Part shown: one piece after another, positions 26,600 to 33,247 of the stretch
How the letters are laid out: each line of letters starts with the position of its first letter
Numbering within the stretch: the stretch's first letter is position 1
NCBI GenBank assembly: GCA_030638335.1
Contig: DAOWET010000131.1
Span: 1-33,247 of the forward strand
From: Nitrospirota bacterium
GTDB taxonomy: Bacteria > Nitrospirota > Thermodesulfovibrionia > Thermodesulfovibrionales > JdFR-86
Reading direction: 5' to 3'
Length of the DNA: 33,247 bases
Notes under the pieces: generated by a model
Databases searched by the model: none
Seen by the model: only the letters and a program-made list of their open reading frames with translations
What the model was told of the DNA's origin: nothing
Position numbers and translations under genes: made by a program

Positions 26600-28040
26600 G
26601 AAGGCAGTGGCCGGCAGGCTTATACGGGTTCTTGGTTCTCTGAGGCTGACCCTTTTCCTCATTGTCACACTTACGGTCATATTCTCCATTGGCCTTGTCG
26701 TCCCCCAGAAGGACCTCCTCAGCAGGGAGATGTACGTGAACTGGAAGGCTGACAGGCCCTTGCTTGTGGAGGCCCTGGAGTTCCTTGGTTTTCTCGATAT
26801 CTATATCTCCCCGCTGGTACTTGTCCTGTGGGCCTTGTTCTTTTTGAACCTTGTTGTGGTCATGTCCAGGAGGGTTTCGCTCATATGGAAGCGCTGCACA
26901 GTATTTAATATACCAAAGACCGCGGAGCAGGTCCTGAAGAGCAGCAACTGCCGGACGGTCCGGGAGAGTGAGGCGGGGGCGTTCTCTGGAATGCTGAAGC
27001 GGAAGGGGTATTCTGTTCGCACCTCAGGCAATGGGTTGCATGCTGTGAGGAACCGCTGGTCCCCTCTTGCCACCCTCATGTTCCATCTCAGCTTTCTCCT
27101 GCTCCTGGCAGCGGGCTTCCTGAGCTTCTATACGAAATTTACCGCTGAAGCATCTGTGGCGGTGGGCGAGGTTTTCAGGGGAGAGTATGAAAACAGCCGT
27201 CCTGCGCGTTTTGGCGGTAGGCCGGACACCCGGTTCATGGTTGACTATGTTCGCCCGTCCTATTTCGATCGAAACGTGCCAACCGACCTGGACATAGGAA
27301 TAATTACTGAAAAAGACGAGAGGAAGACCATAGGGATAAACAGGCCCTACAAGGACGGGCTTGCATATTTCGTGATAAAGAACATAGACGTAGCGCCGCG
27401 CATAGTGCTGACTGACCTTGAGGGCAATGTGCTCGATGACGTATTTGTAAAGATAAAGATGCTGCGCGGCATGAAGGACTTTTTCAGCCTGGAGGGGTAT
27501 GATTTCAGCGCTGTCTTCTTTACTGACGTGAACCTGAGCCAGGACGATCCGGTGATGAGCAGCGGCTCAGGTACCCCACAGGCCCTGAAACAAAACCCCA
27601 ATACTGAAGTCCTCCCCCCGGCACAACCCCGCGAGATAGTGGCTCCCGCCCTCAACCTGACGGCATTCAGGGATGGAGATATCCTTCAAACCCATACTCT
27701 CCTGCCAGGGGAGTACATTGAGTTCAACGACCGCAGGGCGTACTTTCAGGGGTATGTCTATTGGGTGAAGTTCATGGTCTCTCGTGACTTCGGCCAAGTC
27801 CCGGCGTATGCCGGTTTTGTCCTCATGACCGTTGCCCTTGTGTTCAGGTTCGCCTTCTACCGGCGCGACATACGTGCTTATGCACGGGACGGTATTGTGC
27901 ATTTTACTGGCAGGGCTGAGTATTTCCCTATCCTGTTTGCCGGGGAAATGGAGCGTATGAGTTCCGGATTCGAAGGCACTGGCGAGGTAAACATTGAAAG
28001 AGATATAAATGCAAGAGACAATAGCAAAAAGAGTCAATAG
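26592..28040 (+). CDS. resB: Cytochrome c biogenesis protein ResB (Ccs1)
   Basis: LGSLRLTLFLIVTLTVIFSIGLVVPQKD, NRWSPLATLMFHLSFLLLLAAGFLSFYTKF, periplasmic domain, C-terminal TM; ATG 26592 preceded by GGAGAAGG. Confidence 0.9.
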   Translation: MGEKAVAGRLIRVLGSLRLTLFLIVTLTVIFSIGLVVPQKDLLSREMYVNWKADRPLLVEALEFLGFLDIYISPLVLVLWALFFLNLVVVMSRRVSLIWKRCTVFNIPKTAEQVLKSSNCRTVRESEAGAFSGMLKRKGYSVRTSGNGLHAVRNRWSPLATLMFHLSFLLLLAAGFLSFYTKFTAEASVAVGEVFRGEYENSRPARFGGRPDTRFMVDYVRPSYFDRNVPTDLDIGIITEKDERKTIGINRPYKDGLAYFVIKNIDVAPRIVLTDLEGNVLDDVFVKIKMLRGMKDFFSLEGYDFSAVFFTDVNLSQDDPVMSSGSGTPQALKQNPNTEVLPPAQPREIVAPALNLTAFRDGDILQTHTLLPGEYIEFNDRRAYFQGYVYWVKFMVSRDFGQVPAYAGFVLMTVALVFRFAFYRRDIRAYARDGIVHFTGRAEYFPILFAGEMERMSSGFEGTGEVNIERDINARDNSKKSQ

Positions 28041-28070
28041 GCCGCAGACGGTTGCGGGCTAATTCTTTTT
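28039..28070. terminator. Probable terminator between convergent resB and radical SAM gene
   Basis: AGGCCGCA-GACGGT-TGCGGGCT hairpin (one mismatch) followed by TTCTTTTT. Confidence 0.5.
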
Positions 28071-29387
28071 CATTCGTTCTGAGTGCTCCCTGGCGTACTG
28101 GTTGAAGGCCCTTCCCTGGGGGAACTGTATCATCCATGAGGTTATGTGGCTCATGGGGAAGCCTTTTAGAGATACCCTGCTCATGCGCTTCAGGATCTTC
28201 GGTATCGTGAACAGGTCCGCGCGCAAACGGATTATGGCGTCCTCGCGCTCCTCCGGGCTCATGGTGGGGTGTTCGTAGACCGCGCGGTTCCCGTCAAAGC
28301 TGTCCCAGCCGAGGCCGGGGATGAGGTGGGGACGGTACAGTTCGTAGAGCTCGGTGCCGGGAAATGGCGTGGTCATCACAGGGTGGGCCGAGACGTCAAG
28401 CTCATCACAGAGGGCGCGGATGCCGTCAAAGTCCGCCGCTCTGTCCTGCCTCCCTCCCACCATGATAAAGAGCATGACCTCGATGCCAGCGGCGCGTATC
28501 TTCTTTATGGCGTCCCTGCGCGAGCGGCCCTGTTTGGTGACCGCCTTGTACTCCTCCAGGCTTCCGGGGTTGTTGGATTCCCAGCCCACGAGTACGGCCG
28601 TAAGGCCCGCGCCGCGCGCGTACTTCAGTAGCTGCTCCGAGTCGGGATGGTCCATGGACACCAGGTCAGCGGACCCGAACCACCACTTGCCCCTTACGCT
28701 CTTGCTCATCTCCCTGTACAGCTCAACGCTGCGCTTTACGCTCGTGCCCCAGATGTTGTCGTCTATGCCCCAGAAGAGTCTTTTCCTGCTGGCGCATACC
28801 TCGTCCACAACGTCCTGTATCGGCCGGTGGCGCACTCTGCCCCCGAAGAACTTGTGCACAGAGCAGAAGGTGCATCTGTGCGGGCATCCGCGCGAGGTCT
28901 GGAAGTACCCGTACACGTAGGATGTCTTCCAGAGGTCGGTGACAGGGCGGGGGATACCCTCAATAGAGGGGAGGCCGCCTTTGTAGAACTGCTGCAGCGT
29001 GCCCTTTGAGGCATCATCCAGCACCTGCCCCCAGATGTCCTCGGCCTCGCCGATGATTATGGTGTCAGCGTGGGGGGAGGCCTCATCAGGCAGGGCTGTG
29101 ACGTGTATGCCTCCAAGCACTACCTGCTTGCCAGAGGCTCGAAGTCGATCCGCTGTCCTGTAGACCCATGGGGCCTGAGGCGTAAGCACAGTGAAGCCGA
29201 TGAGGTCCGCGTCGCACTTGTCAGGGTCGAAGTTCTCCTTGTTGGCGTCCACGAGGGTCAGCTCAACGTCAGGGCGCTCCCTGCGCGTAAGGCCCGCCAG
29301 GTATTCAAGCACAGGAGGGGCGATGGGCAAGCCCTTTGATTTCTGGCCTTTTTCGCCAAAGGGCGGGGAGACTAAAGTAAGCTTCAT
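28059..29387 (-). CDS. B12-binding-domain radical SAM protein
   Basis: N-terminal cobalamin-binding-like fold (DLIGFTVLTPQAPWVYRTADRLRASGKQVVLGGIHVTALPDEA) plus CPHRCTFC radical SAM cluster. Confidence 0.88.
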   Translation of the reverse strand: MKLTLVSPPFGEKGQKSKGLPIAPPVLEYLAGLTRRERPDVELTLVDANKENFDPDKCDADLIGFTVLTPQAPWVYRTADRLRASGKQVVLGGIHVTALPDEASPHADTIIIGEAEDIWGQVLDDASKGTLQQFYKGGLPSIEGIPRPVTDLWKTSYVYGYFQTSRGCPHRCTFCSVHKFFGGRVRHRPIQDVVDEVCASRKRLFWGIDDNIWGTSVKRSVELYREMSKSVRGKWWFGSADLVSMDHPDSEQLLKYARGAGLTAVLVGWESNNPGSLEEYKAVTKQGRSRRDAIKKIRAAGIEVMLFIMVGGRQDRAADFDGIRALCDELDVSAHPVMTTPFPGTELYELYRPHLIPGLGWDSFDGNRAVYEHPTMSPEEREDAIIRLRADLFTIPKILKRMSRVSLKGFPMSHITSWMIQFPQGRAFNQYAREHSERMKKN

Positions 29388-29423
29388 ATATATAAATATA
29401 TCAGATTTCCAGGAAGGCAGGCA

Positions 29424-29507
29424 ATGGACGTAAGCTATACTATAAAGATGTTACTGGCTGTAATTGAAGGTTTTTATATGGCTACCATGTCTCTGGTGCT
29501 GCCGTGA
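29424..29507 (+). CDS. Putative 27-aa leader/small membrane peptide overlapping the downstream start
   Basis: AGGAAGG SD then ATG: MDVSYTIKMLLAVIEGFYMATMSLVLP*; stop TGA overlaps GTG start at 29504 (GTGA). Confidence 0.4.
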   Translation: MDVSYTIKMLLAVIEGFYMATMSLVLP

Positions 29508-31153
29508 GCCGAAGGCTTGTAAATAATGCACTGAGGCTCCTCGCTCTTGAGACCGGCACTGTGCACAAGGAGCCCGGGGGCAAGGTCCGGGTCTGCCTGG
29601 TCTACCCCAACGAATACCCAATTGCCATGTCGAGTCTTGGGTTCCAGGGGGTCTACGCAATGCTCAACAAGCGCTCTGACGTGTTTTGCGAGCGGGCGTT
29701 CCTTCCCACAGCCCAGGATATGGCTGAACACGAGCGCACCGGTGTGGGGCTTTTCTCGCTTGAGAGCCAGACACCGCTTGCCTCCTTTGACATCATCGCA
29801 TTTAGCGTCTCATTTGAGAACGACTTTCCGAACGTTCTGAGGGTGCTTGGGCTTGCCGGAATTCCATTCAGGTCAGATGCGCGCGACACCGAACATCCTC
29901 TGGTAGTTTTGGGCGGGGTGTGCGCGTTTTCCAACCCCGAGCCCCTGGCAGAGTTCTTTGACGTGGTTTTTGTTGGCGAGGCCGAGGAGATGCTCCAGGA
30001 GTTCATGGATGTGTTTTTAGCTTCCGATGCCCAGCACCATGCCCGTGAAGACCTTCTTGGCAAGGCAAAGGATATCGAGGGCGTTTATGTCCCGGCGTTC
30101 TACGAGCTCGAATATGCCCCGGATGGGCACATATCACAAAGGCGTGCCATAAGAGGAGCGCCCGAGCGCGTAAAGCGCCGTTTTGTCAGCGACATCGCAG
30201 CGCAGCCTCTAGTGCCCCTGATAATAACTCCCGAGGCGGAGTTTTCCTCGATGCTGCTGGCCGAGGCCATGAGGGGATGTCCCTGGAACTGCAACTTCTG
30301 TCTGGCCGGCCATGTGTACAACCCCCCTCGCATCAAGCCGGGCGAGGCCCTGTGCGAAGAGGTCGCCCGGGCTGCTTCAACGGGCTTGAAGGTGGGGCTC
30401 ATTGGCCCGTCCCTTTCCGATTACCCTTACAGGGAGATGGTGCTTGGACAGGAGGGGGTGAGTTTTTCCATAACAAGCCTCAGGGCCTCGCCAAAGAGCG
30501 CCGAGCTTGCGGCCCTTCTAAAGGGCCACAGGAGCATCTCCATAGCGCCCGAGGCGGGCTCGGAGCGCCTCAGGAGGGCCATAAACAAGAAGATAACGCG
30601 GCAGGACATTCTGGAGACCTCCCAGCGGCTTCTGGAGGGTGGGCTTAAGAGCCTGAGGCTGTATTTCATGTTAGGTCTTCCTGGGGAGGAGGCTAAGGAC
30701 GTGGAGGCCATCGTGGAGCTTGTAAGGGAGGTTCGGTCAGCCTCCAAAGCAGGGAAGATCGCCCTGACACTCAGCGTGTTCGTGCCAAAGCCGCACACCC
30801 CGTTTCAGTGGCAGCCCATGCTTGAGGCTAGTGAGGTCCGGAAAAGGATAAAGCTCGTGCAAGATGGGTTGAGGGGACATGGTGGCGTGAGCGTCTCGGC
30901 AGAGTCCCCAAGGCTTGCACTTTTGCAGGGTTTTCTTGCACAGGGAGACAGGCGCGTCTCGCAAGCCCTTGAGCTGATGGTCGCTGGAGGCTCGTGGGAG
31001 CGCGCGGCAAAGGCGGCGGGGCTTGACCCGGCGTGGTATATATCAAGGGAAAAGCCTCTGGAGGAGCCGAGACCCTGGGACTTCATCGACTCAGGCATTG
31101 AGAGCGAAGCGCTGTGGAAGCGGTCAGAGGAATCACTTTCTGCGTTACGCTGA
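29504..31153 (+). CDS. Radical SAM protein with N-terminal B12-binding-like domain (TIGR03960-like)
   Basis: VYPNEYPIAMSSLGFQGVYAMLNKR..., MRGCPWNCNFCLAG cluster motif, SIAPEAGSERLRRAINK; GTG start. Confidence 0.85.
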   Translation: MSRRLVNNALRLLALETGTVHKEPGGKVRVCLVYPNEYPIAMSSLGFQGVYAMLNKRSDVFCERAFLPTAQDMAEHERTGVGLFSLESQTPLASFDIIAFSVSFENDFPNVLRVLGLAGIPFRSDARDTEHPLVVLGGVCAFSNPEPLAEFFDVVFVGEAEEMLQEFMDVFLASDAQHHAREDLLGKAKDIEGVYVPAFYELEYAPDGHISQRRAIRGAPERVKRRFVSDIAAQPLVPLIITPEAEFSSMLLAEAMRGCPWNCNFCLAGHVYNPPRIKPGEALCEEVARAASTGLKVGLIGPSLSDYPYREMVLGQEGVSFSITSLRASPKSAELAALLKGHRSISIAPEAGSERLRRAINKKITRQDILETSQRLLEGGLKSLRLYFMLGLPGEEAKDVEAIVELVREVRSASKAGKIALTLSVFVPKPHTPFQWQPMLEASEVRKRIKLVQDGLRGHGGVSVSAESPRLALLQGFLAQGDRRVSQALELMVAGGSWERAAKAAGLDPAWYISREKPLEEPRPWDFIDSGIESEALWKRSEESLSALR

Positions 31154-31179
31154 CCTTATGAGAGGATTATAATATCAGG

Positions 31180-31479
31180 ATGAACGGGACTGATTTTGAG
31201 AAGACAGCCTTTGAGTACTACCGCCACGCAAAGCGGGTTGTGAAGGTGGTGGTGGGCTTTACTCTTTTGGTTATTGGCATAGCACTTATTGTCCTTCCGG
31301 GGCCGGCCTTTATTGTGATACCTGTTGCCCTTGCCATACTTGCCGGTGAGTTCGTCTGGGCCAGGAGGCTCTTAAGGAGGGTCAGGAAGGAGATACATCG
31401 CTACATGAGCCAGGGTGAAAAGAAAGGGCCTCCCGCTAACGGGGATACATCTGAAACCCCGCCACGGGAGACCCGTTAA
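31180..31479 (+). CDS. Small PGPGW-family transmembrane protein
   Basis: VVGFTLLVIGIALIVLPGPAFIVIPVALAILAGEFVWARRLL. Confidence 0.8.
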   Translation: MNGTDFEKTAFEYYRHAKRVVKVVVGFTLLVIGIALIVLPGPAFIVIPVALAILAGEFVWARRLLRRVRKEIHRYMSQGEKKGPPANGDTSETPPRETR

Positions 31480-31483
31480 GTAA

Positions 31484-32266
31484 CTATTTCTCAGTAGCTT
31501 TTTCAGCCAGTTCGTTTGCTCTGACAGCCCCGCTTAGAACTTTACCGCTCTGGTACACAATGGTTGGTGTTGAATTCACTCCCAGAGACCTTCCCAGCCT
31601 GAGGCTTTCATCTACTGCCTGAGTTTTACAGTCAGGTTTCGGATTAGCTTTTTTCTCGAACACCTTGTCCAGCAACTCAAGTGATTTTTCGTTGTCTTCC
31701 TGGCAAAAAATCGCGGTAGATTTCCCGTAGGCCTCCGGGTGGATGGTGGTCAGAGGGAGAAATTTTATGTAAAAGGCTATGTCATCTCTCATTGCTACTA
31801 CCTGCTTCATCTCCTGATGAAGTTGGGCGCAGGCAGGTCAGTCGGGGTCGTCAAAGACCACCACCTTGAACTCTGCCTCCGGGTCTCCCAGAATGACTGA
31901 GTTCTCAAGAGGGATGGATGAGAAGTCCACCATTCTTAAGGACTCGAACTTCTTCTTGGTGTAGTTTACGCCGGTGGTAAGCCCTATGAGCGAGCCCACA
32001 ACGATGTACTGCTTCGTGGCGTCGAGGTAGACCACGCCCGTGTCGCCCTGGCTTGTGAAGGCCACCTCCATTAGCCCGGGAAGGATGGCAGGCTCAATTG
32101 AAAGCACCCTTATGTCGGGAAGGACTGCCCTCAAGGCGTCCTGTGCCTGCTCTGTGGTGAGGACTGTCTGCGCGGCGTCTGGTTTTGCCTCATGCGCAAG
32201 AGCAACAGTAGCGCAGGTTATGATGATGGCAGCCGTAAGAACTGCAGTTGCGTAACGTTTAAGCAT
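31484..32266 (-). CDS. DsbC-family thiol:disulfide interchange protein with in-frame TGA at the catalytic Cys; candidate selenoprotein (UPAC), 260 aa with readthrough
   Basis: The two ORFs 31838..32479(-) and 31484..31810(-) lie in one frame separated only by TGA 31840..31838. Joined product: signal peptide, DsbC N domain, KVVVFDDPD-U-PACAQLHQEM, FLPLTTIHPEAYGKSTAIFC, LGVNSTPTIVYQSGKVLSG. SD AAGGAGA before ATG 32266. Confidence 0.8.
31801..31840 (-). promoter_or_regulatory. Candidate bacterial SECIS element immediately 3' of the in-frame UGA
   Basis: UGA-CCUGCCUGCGCCCAA-CUUCAUC-AGGA-GAUGAAG-CAGG: perfect 7-bp apical stem (31816-31822 with 31805-31811), loop AGGA 22 nt after UGA, lower CCUG/CAGG pairing. 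Confidence 0.6.
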
Positions 32267-32316
32267 AGTTTCTCTCCTTATATGTATTGTCAGTAGATGC
32301 TTTGTCATGCCGGGTT

Positions 32317-32718
32317 TCATTCCGGTCCAGGCCGGTTCAGGCCGCGGGTGAATTCCACGGGAAGGCGCGTTGGCCGGCCCGTGGGACCCAGCATGGCCAC
32401 AGTGACCTCTGCCTCTGCAAGCAGGGTATCGCCTCGGAGGCATTGCTGCCTGAGCATGGCAGAGGCGTGTTTGCACCATCCCAGCCCGGTCTGAATCTCA
32501 ACAGTGTCACCGAGCCTTGCCGGGCTCCGGTATTTAATGTCAACGCGGGTAACTATGAAGATGCGGTTCTTGTTATGAAGCTGTGCGAGGTCCAGCCCCA
32601 TCTCAAAGATCATCTCCGTGCGGCCCCGTTCCATGTACCTCAAGTAGTTGGCATGGTAGACCACGCCTCCCGCGCCGGTGTCTTCATAATAGATCTTGAT
32701 CTTCATGCTGTGAGACAT
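32317..32718 (-). CDS. ybgC: YbgC/4-hydroxybenzoyl-CoA-type hotdog acyl-CoA thioesterase
   Basis: YYEDTGAGGVVYHANYLRYMERGRTEMI is the classic YbgC active-site region; start may instead be Met at 32706. Confidence 0.88.
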   Translation of the reverse strand: MSHSMKIKIYYEDTGAGGVVYHANYLRYMERGRTEMIFEMGLDLAQLHNKNRIFIVTRVDIKYRSPARLGDTVEIQTGLGWCKHASAMLRQQCLRGDTLLAEAEVTVAMLGPTGRPTRLPVEFTRGLNRPGPE

Positions 32719-32817
32719 ACAATTTATCCTAACCTGTTTTGGCCGCTTAAAGCCAGTTTCACACGCATGTGTCCGTCATGGGCGGTGGAGGCCGGAAAAT
32801 TGATATAATATCTGGAT

Positions 32818-33247
32818 ATGTTTGAGGCCATCATATTAGGCATAGTGCAGGGTATCACGGAGTTCCTGCCCATAAGCTCAACAGCGCACCTGGTGCTGCT
32901 GCCAAAGCTGTTCGGGTGGGAGAACCAGCTGCTGAGCTCCCTGAGTTTCGATGTGGCCCTGCATGTGGGCACGCTCCTGAGCGTGCTTGTCTGCCTGTAT
33001 GAGGACATCATTGATATGATGCGCAACAACCGCAAGCTCATCCTGCTGATAGCAGGGGCGACGGTCCCCGCGGGTGTTGCGGGCGTATTCCTGGACGATT
33101 ATGTAAGCGGCGCTTTCAGGGACCCGGCACTTATCGCGGGCACACTGGTTGTCTTCGGCATAGTGATGTTCCTCTCAGAGCGCTTTCGGCAGCACAGGAC
33201 CATGGATTCCTTCACATGGGGCGACGCGCTTTTTGTGGGGTGCGCAC
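32818..33247 (+). CDS. uppP: Undecaprenyl-diphosphate phosphatase, 5' part (truncated by window end)
   Basis: MFEAIILGIVQGITEFLPISSTAHLVLLPKLFGW...SFDVALHVGTLLSVLVCLYEDI; diagnostic BacA/UppP N-terminus. Confidence 0.93.
   Translation, partial: MFEAIILGIVQGITEFLPISSTAHLVLLPKLFGWENQLLSSLSFDVALHVGTLLSVLVCLYEDIIDMMRNNRKLILLIAGATVPAGVAGVFLDDYVSGAFRDPALIAGTLVVFGIVMFLSERFRQHRTMDSFTWGDALFVGCA

Noticed and set aside
31838-31840. Interpretation of the DsbC-family TGA as an ordinary nonsense mutation/pseudogene
   Set aside because: Not excluded, but less likely: the stop coincides exactly with the catalytic Cys, downstream sequence remains conserved and in frame, and a hairpin follows at SECIS distance

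Overview
Gram-negative-type chromosomal window, probably from an organism rich in multiheme cytochromes and capable of extracellular electron transfer (taxon not determined). Left half: a tightly packed + strand locus (~1.3-20.0 kb). It encodes a secreted NHL/BACON/FG-GAP protein, a giant cytochrome (2517 aa; hand count 44 CX2CH + 16 CX4CH motifs + one CX5CH), a 97-aa membrane protein, a fused membrane/spermidine-synthase-like protein, and a second chimeric Ig/FN3 cytochrome (19 CX2CH + 7 CX4CH). It ends at a strong bidirectional terminator. Right half: SGNH-hydrolase-like protein, an unknown protein plus GT39 and GT2 glycosyltransferases, a System II cytochrome c maturation cluster (CcsA, unknown, ResB-topology protein, ResB), two divergent radical-SAM proteins, a PGPGW protein, a DsbC-family disulfide isomerase, a YbgC thioesterase and the 5' part of uppP. 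Most striking: the DsbC-family gene (31484..32266, minus) has an in-frame TGA exactly at the first Cys of its CxxC active site (FDDPD-U-PAC), with a 7-bp perfect hairpin starting 15 nt downstream. This makes it a strong candidate UxxC selenoprotein split by ordinary ORF callers.
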